This document shows positions 25,382-35,278 of a stretch of DNA of 64,000 nt, one piece after another. This stretch comes from Microbulbifer sp. GL-2 (GTDB lineage: Bacteria; Pseudomonadota; Gammaproteobacteria; Pseudomonadales; Cellvibrionaceae). Below the pieces are notes generated by a model. That model did no database searches. It had not been told where the DNA came from and worked only from the letters and a program-made list of their open reading frames with translations. Every line of letters begins with the position of its first letter. The first letter of the stretch is position 1. Made by a program: the position numbers and the translations under genes. Location of the stretch: contig NZ_AP019807.1 in assembly GCF_007183175.1 (NCBI RefSeq), positions 1 to 64,000 on the forward strand, in the 5' to 3' direction.

Positions 25382-26035
25382 TCAACTCAGTGCTTCAAAC
25401 ACCTTCCCGCGAATATCATCCATGCTACCCACACCCACTACCTTGGAGTACTTGGGGGCGGCTTCAGGAGAGCGTGTTTCCAGTTCGCGGTAAAAACCAA
25501 CTAAAGGCGCGGTCTGCTCATGGTAAACTGCCAGGCGCTTGCGTACGGTCTCTTCAGTATCATCGCTACGCTGTATCAGTGCCTCACCAGTCACATCATC
25601 CAGCCCCTCACTCTTGGGCGGGTTGTACACTGTGTGGTAAACACGACCCGACCCCTCATGCACACGACGACCAGATAGACGCTTGACAATCTCTTCATCG
25701 TCAACTGCGATTTCAAGTACGTGATCAATATGAACATCCGCATCCAGCAGTGCCTGCGCCTGGGGAATAGTGCGAGGAAAACCATCAAACAGGAATCCAT
25801 TCTCACAGTCGGCCTGGGCGATGCGCTCCTTCACTAGAGCGATAATCAGGTCATCGGAAACCAGTTTGCCGGCCTCCATAATATCCTTCGCCTGCAGGCC
25901 GAGGGGTGTACCCGCCTTCACCGCTGCACGAAGCATATCGCCGGTGGAGATCTGCGGAATGCCGAACTTCTCTGTTATGAATTGTGCCTGAGTGCCTTTG
26001 CCGGCTCCCGGCGCCCCCAAGAGAATAATTCGCAT
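25382..26035 (-). CDS. adk: Adenylate kinase
   Basis: Adk interconverts ATP + AMP and 2 ADP. MRIILLGAPGAGKGTQA is the P-loop, ISTGDMLR the AMP-binding segment, and FLFDGFPRTIPQAQAL the family signature. A long LID domain (RRVHEGSGRVYHTVYNPP) lacks the four zinc Cys, as in Gram-negative enzymes. It has 217 aa. It starts downstream of a 190-base gap and has its own terminator. Confidence 0.97.
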   Translation of the reverse strand: MRIILLGAPGAGKGTQAQFITEKFGIPQISTGDMLRAAVKAGTPLGLQAKDIMEAGKLVSDDLIIALVKERIAQADCENGFLFDGFPRTIPQAQALLDADVHIDHVLEIAVDDEEIVKRLSGRRVHEGSGRVYHTVYNPPKSEGLDDVTGEALIQRSDDTEETVRKRLAVYHEQTAPLVGFYRELETRSPEAAPKYSKVVGVGSMDDIRGKVFEALS

Positions 26036-26228
26036 GTTCAGTTAGCCTCCAAAACTGTCGACGCACCAATAGAGCCGCCGCGCCAAAAGAGCGCTACCTT
26101 ACACGCACACCCCAAATTGGGCAAGATTGCGGCCGATACTGCCCAATTTTCGTAAGATACTATTTTGTAGCTACTAGTAGCTTCCAGTAGTAGCTTCCAG
26201 CTTCCAAAAACAGCCATGGGGAAGCAGA

Positions 26229-27056
26229 TTACTCTGCCGAATCCGGCCGTTCGCCGGCCTTGGACTTATCCCAAAGCTGGTCGAGTTCCTCCAGGCTGGC
26301 ATCTGTAGGTCGGCGCCCCTCAGCCAGCAGAGCGGCTTCAACAGCGCCGAAGCGCCGTTCAAACTTGCGATTACAGTGACGCAGAGAGGTCTCTGGGTCC
26401 GCTTTTAAGTGACGGGCAGCATTAACACAAGAGAACAGTAAATCGCCGAGTTCCTCCTGTGCCTGATCGCGGTCCCCGCTGGCAACCGCTTCTCGCAGCT
26501 CAGCAATTTCTTCCTCAATCTTATCCAGCGCACCACTGATATCCGGCCAGTCAAAGCCCACTTGGGAAGCACGCTTTTGCAATTTGGCCGCACGCGTTAA
26601 CGCTGGCAGACCCGCAGCAACCCCGTCCAGGGTTCCAGCCTCACCTTTTGCACTGCGCTCTTCGGCCTTAATCGCCTCCCAATTCTGTTTTACCTGTGTC
26701 TCATTCACAGAACGGGAGTCGTTCTCTCCATAGAGATCCCCACTGGGAAATACATGTGGGTGACGACGTACTAGTTTGCGTACCAAAGTGTCCACGATAC
26801 GAGAAAAATCGAAGTGTTCATGCTCACGCCCAAGCTGTGAGTAAAAAACCACTTGGAATAAAAGATCCCCGAGTTCCTCATGCAGGTGCTCGAAATCCTC
26901 AGACTCAATCGCCTCGGCAACTTCATAGGCCTCTTCGATGGTAGAGGGCACTATACTGGCAAAGGTCTGCTTCAGGTCCCAGGGGCAGCCACCATCAGGA
27001 TCGCGAAGCTGGGCCATCAGGTGAAGTAGATCCTCCACCGTATATTTGTCTCGCAC
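26229..27056 (-). CDS. mazG: Nucleoside triphosphate pyrophosphohydrolase MazG
   Basis: MazG hydrolyses (d)NTPs to monophosphates and pyrophosphate and is linked to ppGpp control. I start it at GTG 27056 (VRDKYTVEDLL) because GGGGG lies just upstream and this is 13 bases after the relA stop; the frame extends further upstream inside relA. Two MazG domains are visible: CPWDLKQTFASIVPSTIEEAYEVAEAIE...EELGDLLFQVVFYS, and VGFDWPDISGALDKIEEEIAELREAV...EELGDLLFSCVNAAR. Both carry the EExxE...EExxD metal sites. It has 275 aa. Confidence 0.95.
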   Translation of the reverse strand: MRDKYTVEDLLHLMAQLRDPDGGCPWDLKQTFASIVPSTIEEAYEVAEAIESEDFEHLHEELGDLLFQVVFYSQLGREHEHFDFSRIVDTLVRKLVRRHPHVFPSGDLYGENDSRSVNETQVKQNWEAIKAEERSAKGEAGTLDGVAAGLPALTRAAKLQKRASQVGFDWPDISGALDKIEEEIAELREAVASGDRDQAQEELGDLLFSCVNAARHLKADPETSLRHCNRKFERRFGAVEAALLAEGRRPTDASLEELDQLWDKSKAGERPDSAE

Positions 27057-27069
27057 TTGTCCCCCTTTA

Positions 27070-29316
27070 TCAGCGCAACATACGCCGCTTCGCAGAAGCC
27101 ACATTGGGCAGGCGATTAATGCGATGCAGTACGTGGCTCAATTCTTCAAAATTATGAATTTCGGCGGTGAGCACCATTTCCACTGTGTGCTTGTGTTTAT
27201 TGGAATTGGTCTGCATAGCTGTGATATTGACTCTCTGGCTGTCCAACATAGCGGTAACATCACGCAACAATCCCAGGCGGTCATAGGCCTCGATAATGAT
27301 CTCCACCGCATAAAGTTCACGCGGCTTTTCCGCCCAGTTAACCTGAAGTACCCGCTCGGATTCCTCCGTCTGCATACGCAACATGTTGGCGCAGTCTTTG
27401 CGGTGAATCGAGACTCCACGCCCGAGAGTGATATATCCCATTATCTCGTCACCCGGCACCGGGTTACAGCAACCGGCAATATGGGTGAGCAAGTTGCCCA
27501 CACCATTGATATAGACATCCGCCTTGCCCTCACCACGCGCAACCGAAGCCGTTAGGGAGGGCACTCGCTCAGCATCGTCAACTTTGACCATGCGCTGGGC
27601 GGTATTCAATACCTGGCCGACACCTATATCCCCTGCACCCACCGCCGCATAAAGGTCATCCAGCGAGTGCATGTTCAGTTTGGCCGCCAGCCGTTCAAAA
27701 TCAAAATCACTCAGTGCCAACTGCTTGAATTCACCATCCAGAATACTGCGACCGTCGGCAATATTCTGGTCCCGTGCCTGCTGTTTGAACCAGTGAATAA
27801 TTTTGGCGCGGGCTCGTGAGGTCGTGATATAGCCCATACCTGAAGACAGCCAATCACGGCTTGGAGCCTCGCGTTTGCTGGTGAGAATCTCCACCTGATT
27901 GGCAGTTTGCAGTTCATGGTTCAGAGGCACAATGCGCCCGTCCACCTTGGCACCACGGCAACGATGGCCGATTTCGGTGTGGATTTTGTAGGCAAAGTCC
28001 AACGGTGTGGCCCCTCGGGGCAGGTCCACTACATGGCCGTCCGGGGTGAACACATAAATGCGCGAATCCCCTTCGCCGGCCTGGAGGTCATCCTGCAGAG
28101 GATTGCCTCCCACCTCTTCATGCCAGTCAAGTACTTGGCGGAGCCAAGAAATTTTCTGCTCGTAGCTGTCTTTACTCTCACTTTTAAGGTCGGTGCCCTT
28201 GTAACGCCAATGCGCACAAACCCCGTATTCCGCCTCTTCATGCATAGCAAAAGTACGGATCTGCACCTCTAGTACTTTGCGTTCTGGGCCAATAACTGCT
28301 GTGTGCAGGGAGCGGTAGCCATTCTCCTTCGGAGAGGCAATATAGTCATCAAACTCGTTGGGAATGTTGCGCCACAGGTTATGTACTATCCCCAATACCG
28401 CATAACAATCCCGCACCGTTGGCACCAGGATACGTACAGCGCGGATATCGTAAACTTGGGAAAAACCGATATTCTTACGGCGCATCTTGCGCCAGATACT
28501 GTAGATGTGCTTGGCGCGGCCGTAGACATCCCCCTCAATATCCGCTCTAGCCAACTCCGAGCGCAGAAGCTCCAATACTTCATCAATATATTTCTGACGT
28601 GCCAGCCGCTTTTCATCCAACAGTCTGGCTATCTGTTTATAGTCGTCTGGCTCCAAGTAGCGAAAAGAGAGGTCTTCCAGCTCCCACTTAATATGACCAA
28701 TACCCAGGCGGTGCGCCAATGGTGCATAGATATCGGCTACCTCGCGCGCCACTCGCGTACGCTTGGCCGGCTCAGCATTCTTTGCTGCACGAATTGCGCA
28801 GGTACGCTCTGCAAGCTTTATCAGGGCAACCCGAACGTCGTCAACCAGTGCCACCAACATGCGGCGGATATTTTCTGAATGTTCTTCAACAGCACCACTC
28901 CTGCGCTCTTCACCGGTATCCGCACTGCGACTGCGAATCGCTGCCATACGCAGCACGCCGCGAATCAGTTTGGCAACTACCGGACCAAATTCTTCCTCGA
29001 CGTTTTTAATTGGCAGGCGCTTTTCGCGCACAGCCCGGTAGAGTACTGCGGCTACCAACGCTTCAGAATCGATTTGCAGATCAGCCAGGATCTCCGCCAT
29101 TTCCAGGCCCGAGGCAAAACTACTGGCGCCTTCTGCCCAGATATTTTCTGCCTCGATAGCCCGTTGCTCCGCTTCAGCACTCACTTCAGCGGCGCGGCGC
29201 AGAGTTACGATTGCAGCACCGTCCAGTCCAGCCAGTTTCTGTACATGGCGAAGCCAAGACTCCAGATCGAGCTCGCTCTCACCTCCGAAGGAATGATGTT
29301 TTCTGACTTGAACCAT
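27070..29316 (-). CDS. relA: GTP pyrophosphokinase RelA
   Basis: RelA makes (p)ppGpp from ATP and GTP/GDP on ribosomes during amino-acid starvation. The order is a degenerate HD domain (VLYRAVREKRL in place of the HD motif, so synthase only), the synthetase domain (YGRAKHIYSIWRKMRRKN and FDDYIASPKENGYRSLHTAV), TGS (IYVFTPDGHVVDLPRGATPLDFAYKIH), a zinc-finger/CC region (CNPVPGDEIMGYITLGRGVSIHRKDC) and a C-terminal ACT domain. It has 748 aa, full length. mazG follows in the same operon. Confidence 0.97.
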   Translation of the reverse strand: MVQVRKHHSFGGESELDLESWLRHVQKLAGLDGAAIVTLRRAAEVSAEAEQRAIEAENIWAEGASSFASGLEMAEILADLQIDSEALVAAVLYRAVREKRLPIKNVEEEFGPVVAKLIRGVLRMAAIRSRSADTGEERRSGAVEEHSENIRRMLVALVDDVRVALIKLAERTCAIRAAKNAEPAKRTRVAREVADIYAPLAHRLGIGHIKWELEDLSFRYLEPDDYKQIARLLDEKRLARQKYIDEVLELLRSELARADIEGDVYGRAKHIYSIWRKMRRKNIGFSQVYDIRAVRILVPTVRDCYAVLGIVHNLWRNIPNEFDDYIASPKENGYRSLHTAVIGPERKVLEVQIRTFAMHEEAEYGVCAHWRYKGTDLKSESKDSYEQKISWLRQVLDWHEEVGGNPLQDDLQAGEGDSRIYVFTPDGHVVDLPRGATPLDFAYKIHTEIGHRCRGAKVDGRIVPLNHELQTANQVEILTSKREAPSRDWLSSGMGYITTSRARAKIIHWFKQQARDQNIADGRSILDGEFKQLALSDFDFERLAAKLNMHSLDDLYAAVGAGDIGVGQVLNTAQRMVKVDDAERVPSLTASVARGEGKADVYINGVGNLLTHIAGCCNPVPGDEIMGYITLGRGVSIHRKDCANMLRMQTEESERVLQVNWAEKPRELYAVEIIIEAYDRLGLLRDVTAMLDSQRVNITAMQTNSNKHKHTVEMVLTAEIHNFEELSHVLHRINRLPNVASAKRRMLR

Positions 29317-30172
29317 GTCTTACCGGGCCGAAACAGGAATTAGTAAACTTACTGGCACTACCAACCCACAATACTGTTGTACCAGGTAAATAATGCTCTA
29401 ACCCCTTTACAGGGGCGCTTCTATCATAGGTTTGAACACACCAAAGTCCACGATTTTCTTGATATTTTTCAATAAGCTGCGCGAAATTCAGCGATTTTTC
29501 ACAACAAATTAGCAGACTGAGTACTGGGAGGGCTGCAGCTGGATTCCATCTATCGGCCAAACAGTCACAGCCAGAACTTTAAGCAGCGGCATACTGCTGG
29601 AAAATGCAGAGCGAGAACCGAAAAGTTCTGCCTGGCCAATGGTTTCCAATAAAAATCTGCTTTGCTTGTTTACTTTGCTTGCCTCCAAAAACCCAGAGTC
29701 GGTTGAGAGGAAATTCCCTAAGCCGCCTTACCCACAACACCAACTGCTAAGGAGCCTGTGAACAATTCCGTAATGTCTCTGCAAGACTTGAAGGCTACAG
29801 ATGTTGGGCGCAGCTCGCCGCAAATGAAATTAGCCCCTTGCAAAAGCTACAATACAGCAGGTATGGCCTTAAAGGCTCACGCGGCGGGGCTTTCAGAGCG
29901 ACTCACAAAATTATTCATAGACTTCCAAAATCTCGGCAACACCTAAACCAAATTAAAATAAGCTAAAACAATAAACATTGACTCATAAAGAGTGTGAAGC
30001 TTTTGGACATATAAATACTGAAGCTAGAAAAAATGGAAGGATCGTTAAGAGAGTAAAGTGGAATAAAGTAAAGTAAGCTCTGCTTTGTCAGTAAAAAGAA
30101 AACATGTAAAAACAACAAAATTAACCTGAAGTAACCAGGGCTGGCAAAAGATAATTCCAGCCCGAAAACATA
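29317..30172. other. Gap between cysM and relA
   Basis: About 855 bases with no supported gene; short frames at 29279-29560 and 29758-29946 have no ribosome binding site or family. It must hold the relA promoter. A GGGCTGG/CCAGCCC stem (30138-30163) about 10 bases after the cysM stop may be a weak terminator, but it lacks a T-run. Confidence 0.45.
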
Positions 30173-31063
30173 TTACTGATTGAAGAGCCCTGAGGATAAA
30201 TAACGATCACCGCGATCACAGATAATCGCAACAATAGTGGCATTTTGTACCTGGGTCGAAAGCCGCAGAGCGCCGGCTACAGCGCCACCTGAGGAAACTC
30301 CACAAAATATCCCCTCTTCGCGGGCCAACCTTCTGGTCATCTCTTCGGCTTCGCTCTGGTCCATATCAATTACTAAATCAACTTCCTCAGGAACAAATAT
30401 CTTCGGCAGATAAGCTTGTGGCCAACGACGAATTCCTGGAATGCTGGAACCATCAGTAGGCTGCAAACCGACAATCTGGATTTCCGGGTTTTGCTCCTTC
30501 AAAAAACGCCCGCAGCCCATAATAGTGCCTGTTGTTCCCATGGAAGAAACAAAGTGGGTTATCTGCCCTCCGGTTTGTCGCCAGATTTCAGGGCCAGTGC
30601 CTTCGTAATGAGCAAGGGGATTATCCGTATTTGCAAACTGGTTAAGCACCAGACCCTTACCTTCGCCCTGCATTTTAAGAGCCAGATCACGGGCACCCTC
30701 CATCCCCTCTTCTGCGCTGACCAGTATCAGTTCTGCTCCATAAGCCGTCATGGAGGCCTTGCGCTCGGCTGTGGCGCTATCGGGCATAATCAGGATCATA
30801 CGGTAGCCCTTGATGGCCGCCGCCATAGCCAAGGCAATACCAGTATTACCACTGGTTGCTTCGATTAGTGTATCACCGGGCTTGATCTGCCCTTTGGCCT
30901 CGGCCCGGTCAATCATCGAGAGTGCCGGGCGGTCTTTGACAGAACCAGCCGGATTATTCCCTTCCAACTTGAGCAAAATTGTATTACTGGTATCACCGGG
31001 TAAGCGCTGCAATTTAATCAGTGGAGTGCTGCCTACACAGTCAGCAATCGTAGGGTAATCCAT
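30173..31063 (-). CDS. cysM: Cysteine synthase B
   Basis: CysM is a PLP enzyme that joins O-acetylserine and sulfide or thiosulfate to give cysteine or S-sulfocysteine. ATG 31063 (MDYPTIADCVGSTPL) matches the family N-terminus; the extension to 31120 is not conserved. The PLP Lys is in NNPAGSVKDRPAL. The phosphate loop is EATSGNTGIALAM, and SSMGTTGTIMG is the CysM-type cofactor loop. The 296-aa length fits CysM. It is divergent from the gacS/barA-type kinase. Confidence 0.95.
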   Translation of the reverse strand: MDYPTIADCVGSTPLIKLQRLPGDTSNTILLKLEGNNPAGSVKDRPALSMIDRAEAKGQIKPGDTLIEATSGNTGIALAMAAAIKGYRMILIMPDSATAERKASMTAYGAELILVSAEEGMEGARDLALKMQGEGKGLVLNQFANTDNPLAHYEGTGPEIWRQTGGQITHFVSSMGTTGTIMGCGRFLKEQNPEIQIVGLQPTDGSSIPGIRRWPQAYLPKIFVPEEVDLVIDMDQSEAEEMTRRLAREEGIFCGVSSGGAVAGALRLSTQVQNATIVAIICDRGDRYLSSGLFNQ

Positions 31064-31291
31064 AATCGGTTGAGTTCCAGACAGATATTGCGGCCAGACA
31101 GTGTACCCGAACGACGTCACAACACTAAATACCGAGACTGTAGGTGGACTATATAGTCGGGTTATTACGTACTTCCGCTATAAAGTATTTCCGAACAAAA
31201 ACAATTCCTTCAATCCCGGCTATGGGAGTGCGCCGCCGTATTCATACAGGTAAAATGGGGAAAAAATAATCGCATAAGGCCCCCAGTCGCC

Positions 31292-34123
31292 ATGGCCCAG
31301 AACAACACGACTCCATCCCTGCCCTCTCCAGGGGAATTACGTTCACTGCGCTCGACTATGTTTCGCTTTACTGTTGCCCCGGCACTAATCCTGGCCATGA
31401 CCCTGGCTCTGGTGTTTACCCTGCAGCAGATGCACGACCGCCGTCAACTCCTGCTCAGCCACGGACGGGCCAGTGCTGAGCAGCTGGCTGAGTTGATCGA
31501 GATGAGCGGGGGGCATCCGACCGAACTGCGTATGGAGTGGCTACGCAAAAGTCTGCTGGCCCTGATGCTGGAAAAAGATATGGTGCGCTCAGTTCATATC
31601 TACTCCACTGAGGCAAGTGAAAAACGTCCTCTGGACCTGGCAACCGGCCTGGGGTTACTGGCCAGCGTGGGCCCTCGGCCCCGCACTCCCATTACCAATG
31701 AGCAACTGCAAACGCGCGAGCCATTTATCTTTGAGGACGATGAGAGCCTACAGGTTTTGCAGCCATTGAAAGGTGATATCACTACCTGCTGGATCAGCAT
31801 AGAGCTGCATCGTCCCTATTTCCTGGTTGGCACCTACCAGGTACTTCTTGTCGGACTTGTGGGCCTGATTATCTGTACTCTGGCAGCACTGGCCTGGTCA
31901 GTTATTTTGTCTGAGCGCTTTGCTCACAGCCTGGTGCGAATGGGGCAGGTTTTAAAGGCCATAGGCCGCGGCGAATTCGATCGCCGCACTCACGAGATCG
32001 AAAACCGCGAACTGGCACAACTGGCCAAGCAAATCAATGAAATGGCCGAGGGACTTTCCGGTTACCAACGCGATTATAAAGCGAACCTGATGCAGACCAT
32101 GGATGATATGCGGCAGTCCCTGGATAGTATGGAGGAGCAAAATATCGAGCTGGACCTGGCTCGAAAGAGGGCCCAAGAGGCGAGCCGTATCAAGTCCACC
32201 TTCCTGGCAAACACCAGCCATGAAATCCGAACACCACTGAACGGTATTATCGGCTTTACCAATCTGTTGTTAAAAACCGAGATCGACGAGTTACAGCAGG
32301 ATTATCTTCAAACCATCCTGCGCTCATCAGAAAACCTGCTCACCACGATTAATGATATCCTGGATTTCTCCCGTATCGAATCCGGCAATCTGGTGCTCGA
32401 CCATATTCCGATGGATCTGGGTCAGCTGCTCGAGGAAACCCTGCAAATTCTCGCACCCTATGCTTATGAGCATCACCTCGAGCTGGTACCCATGATCGAC
32501 CCTCAACTGCCCGCAACATTAGTGGGCGATCCATTGCGCACCAAGCAAATACTCACAAACCTTCTGGGCAATGCGGTACGCAGCTCAGAAAATGGCAATA
32601 TACCGGTACGCCTCACGGTGCAGAGTAACAAGGACTCTGAACTGGTGCTGCGTATCAGTGTTACCGATCTCGGTAACCGTATCGACGATGCCGGCCGCCG
32701 TGAACTACAACAGATTCTCAATACCAAAACACCACAGCATACCCAGCAGATCAGCGCCAACGGTCTCGGCATGTCTATTGCCCGCAGCCTGGTTGAGCGT
32801 ATGCGCGGCAGTACCGGTATGGAAGAAACCGTTAATGACGGCAGTACCTGCTGGGTACAGTTGACCCTGGTGCCTGAGCGCAACCGAGGGATACCACCAC
32901 GGGTAATGTTCCCCAACTGTCGCATCCTGATTGCCGACCCAAATGAACTTACCCGCACCCAGGTGGCGCAGTTACTTAAGCAATGGCAGGTGGAACCGGT
33001 GGAACTCACCGATACAGATACCCTGCAGCCCGCTATCGAGCAAATGTGGCGACATGACGCAGTGCCAGATGCAGTAATTATTGATACCGCTATCGCCAAG
33101 GGGGACTTTGATAGCTTCAGTATCAAGGTTCAGTCCCTGGTTGATGCTTACCAGTGCAGGGTAATTGTTCTCGGTGCTCCGGCAGAACTCCGTCGCTGCT
33201 ACGAGCAACTGCGCACGCGTACCCTCACCTTCCTTGGTAAACCGGTAACCCGTGAGAACTTATTGCGCGCACTTAAAAGATCTGTACCACAACAAAGCCA
33301 GCAACGCTCCAACAGCGGAGCCGTGCCCGCCCTACCCTGGCCTGCACCGCCGCGTGTACTGGCTGTCGATGATCACGCCGCCAACCGACGCCTTGTGGGT
33401 GAGCTTCTGCGCGCACAGGGTGTTGAAGTGGTAATCGCCGCCAGCGGCGAAGAGGCCCTGCAGCACTGGCAGCAGAGCACTTTTGACCTCGTCTTTATGG
33501 ATATCCAGATGCCCGGCATGGACGGCATCGAGGTCACCCGCTGCATCCGCGAGCGGGAAGCCGGCAAACGCACCCCCATTATTGCTCTTACTGCTCACGC
33601 TGGAGCCGAGGAGAAAGCGAGGCTGCTGTCCGCAGGACTGGACGACTACCTGAGCAAGCCTGTAAGCGAAGCTCAGCTATCCCACATGATCAAGCGCTGG
33701 CTCAAACTCATAACACCCCAGGTGGTGGAAAAACTGAACTTTGACCGAATGCGTCTAGTAGATATTGGCGAGAGCCTGACCCTCGCCAACGGCGATGCCA
33801 AGCTGGCCAGGGACATGTTGCAGATGCTCGTGGACGGGCTCTCTCCAGACGAGCGCGAACTGGAGCGACTGCAAAGTATCGGTGATCTCAAAAGCATGTT
33901 TGAGTTGACCCATCGCATGCATGGTGGCTGCTGCTATTGCGGCGTATCACGGTTGCGAGAAGCGACCTGTGTCTTACAGGAAGAACTGCGCACTCAGCAA
34001 GATAAGGCGCCGGCCGAGATTGACCGGCGTAAGCTCGATGCAGTATTGAGAGAGATTCGCGCCCTGCGGGAGTGGGCATCGGAGCAGGACCTGGACACAC
34101 TATTTGGGCTTGAGGTGGCCTAA
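31292..34123 (+). CDS. Hybrid sensor histidine kinase, GacS/BarA type
   Basis: The kinase phosphorylates a GacA/UvrY-type regulator to drive csr/rsm small RNAs. Two membrane segments (about 28-47 and 171-205) bracket a periplasmic loop. A HAMP linker follows, then HisKA with the phospho-acceptor His310 (NTSHEIRTPLNG), a HATPase domain, a degenerate receiver (about 545-660), a complete receiver with Asp737 (MDIQMPGMDG), and an HPt domain with His874 (THRMHGGCCYCG). At 943 aa, with this order, it matches GacS/BarA. The first receiver has IIDTA where a phospho-Asp block is expected and is probably not classical. It lies between cysM and the rnc-era-recO-acpS block and overlaps acpS by 4 bases tail to tail. 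Confidence 0.92.
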   Translation: MAQNNTTPSLPSPGELRSLRSTMFRFTVAPALILAMTLALVFTLQQMHDRRQLLLSHGRASAEQLAELIEMSGGHPTELRMEWLRKSLLALMLEKDMVRSVHIYSTEASEKRPLDLATGLGLLASVGPRPRTPITNEQLQTREPFIFEDDESLQVLQPLKGDITTCWISIELHRPYFLVGTYQVLLVGLVGLIICTLAALAWSVILSERFAHSLVRMGQVLKAIGRGEFDRRTHEIENRELAQLAKQINEMAEGLSGYQRDYKANLMQTMDDMRQSLDSMEEQNIELDLARKRAQEASRIKSTFLANTSHEIRTPLNGIIGFTNLLLKTEIDELQQDYLQTILRSSENLLTTINDILDFSRIESGNLVLDHIPMDLGQLLEETLQILAPYAYEHHLELVPMIDPQLPATLVGDPLRTKQILTNLLGNAVRSSENGNIPVRLTVQSNKDSELVLRISVTDLGNRIDDAGRRELQQILNTKTPQHTQQISANGLGMSIARSLVERMRGSTGMEETVNDGSTCWVQLTLVPERNRGIPPRVMFPNCRILIADPNELTRTQVAQLLKQWQVEPVELTDTDTLQPAIEQMWRHDAVPDAVIIDTAIAKGDFDSFSIKVQSLVDAYQCRVIVLGAPAELRRCYEQLRTRTLTFLGKPVTRENLLRALKRSVPQQSQQRSNSGAVPALPWPAPPRVLAVDDHAANRRLVGELLRAQGVEVVIAASGEEALQHWQQSTFDLVFMDIQMPGMDGIEVTRCIREREAGKRTPIIALTAHAGAEEKARLLSAGLDDYLSKPVSEAQLSHMIKRWLKLITPQVVEKLNFDRMRLVDIGESLTLANGDAKLARDMLQMLVDGLSPDERELERLQSIGDLKSMFELTHRMHGGCCYCGVSRLREATCVLQEELRTQQDKAPAEIDRRKLDAVLREIRALREWASEQDLDTLFGLEVA

Positions 34124-34506
34124 CGGGCCTCAAAAATAACAAATGCCACAGCTGCGTCCTTTTCATCGGAGAGGGAAAGGTGAATTACTTCAACTCCCAG
34201 GGAGCTCGCGCGTAGCTGCGCCGCGCCACTGAGTAAAACCTGGGGGGCCGCAGCCTTGCGCCTGCGCACCTCAATATCCTGCCAGGAAATTCCCTCACCG
34301 ATACCCGTACCCAGTGCTTTGCCTACCGCTTCCTTGGCAGCAAAGCGCTTGCACAAATAGGCGGCACGGTTTGCTTCGGCCAGGTCGGCAAAATCGCAGC
34401 GCTCTCCATCGCTCAGGATACGCTCAACAAATCGTTCGCCATGGCGCAGCCAGGCAGCTTGTATACGTTGATAATTACAAATATCCGTGCCGATACTGAC
34501 GATCAT
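34120..34506 (-). CDS. acpS: Holo-ACP synthase
   Basis: AcpS transfers 4'-phosphopantetheine from CoA to a Ser of acyl carrier protein. MIVSIGTDICNYQRI carries the magnesium-binding Asp, and CKRFAAKEAVGKALG the Glu and signature. It has 128 aa, the normal size. It starts in the ATGA overlap with the recO stop, leaving no room for pdxJ, which lies between them in E. coli. Confidence 0.96.
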   Translation of the reverse strand: MIVSIGTDICNYQRIQAAWLRHGERFVERILSDGERCDFADLAEANRAAYLCKRFAAKEAVGKALGTGIGEGISWQDIEVRRRKAAAPQVLLSGAAQLRASSLGVEVIHLSLSDEKDAAVAFVIFEAR

Positions 34507-35252
34507 TTCCCATAAACCTGTTTGAATAATTCGCGGCTCTGCAGCGGCTTTTCCCCGAGCAGTGTGAATAGTAACGAGCGGGTCAAGCGCTTCGCCGGGG
34601 CCAGTAATTCTTCAGGCCAATCCCCATCCCTCTGCGCCCGCGCTATGCCAAGCAGTTCAGCACCGCGATATTCACCGGCGCGCAAGGCACCGCCGGGCTC
34701 CCGGTGCACCGGTACAAAGCCCCGCTCCAATTCGAGCCGGTAACCTCCATCCTCACTCACTGCCCCCTGGCTGTAGGCACATTGATCCAGTGACGGACAA
34801 CTGCCCAGCTCAGTTAGCAACTGCAACTCAAAGCTGCGTAGCGGCCCCTCCAGCCCAGCATTACTCGCATCGCCCAGCGTTGCCATTACCTGCAGCAACC
34901 GCTGATAAGCGGCAAATAGCTCGTAGTGGGCCTCTCCTTCCGGCAAAAGCCTTACCAGCAGCTCATTGACATAAAGCCCCCCGTACACACTCCGCCCTTT
35001 TAGCCAGAGCGGTGCGCCGGCATTTTCTACAGGCCCCAGAGTTTTCAATGCTCCACTACCGAGCAGGGAGACTAGCAGTGGTGAAAAGGGTTGCAGTGCC
35101 TGCTGGCGCCGCTGTTTACCCCGGCGTGCGCCGCGGGCGACGCAGGCGATTCTACCGAACTCCGGGGTGAGCAGCTCCAAAATCAAGCTGGAGTCGCGAT
35201 AGGGACGGGAGTGTAGGATATATGCCGGCTGTGCCGGAGGTGATGTCTTCAT
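34503..35252 (-). CDS. recO: DNA repair protein RecO
   Basis: RecO loads RecA with RecF/RecR and anneals SSB-coated strands. The N-terminal OB fold begins AYILHSRPYRDSSLILELLTPEFGRIACVARGARRGK, the family signature. A helical domain follows with a partial CxxC-like region (CPSLDQCAY). It has 249 aa, as expected. It is translationally coupled to acpS and follows era by 26 bases. Confidence 0.95.
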   Translation of the reverse strand: MKTSPPAQPAYILHSRPYRDSSLILELLTPEFGRIACVARGARRGKQRRQQALQPFSPLLVSLLGSGALKTLGPVENAGAPLWLKGRSVYGGLYVNELLVRLLPEGEAHYELFAAYQRLLQVMATLGDASNAGLEGPLRSFELQLLTELGSCPSLDQCAYSQGAVSEDGGYRLELERGFVPVHREPGGALRAGEYRGAELLGIARAQRDGDWPEELLAPAKRLTRSLLFTLLGEKPLQSRELFKQVYGK

Positions 35253-35278
35253 GGCATCAGCAGCCGAACAAAGACGGA

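Noticed and set aside
29758..29946. 62-codon plus-strand frame in the relA-cysM gap
   Set aside because: No start signal, no family, and poor codon pattern.
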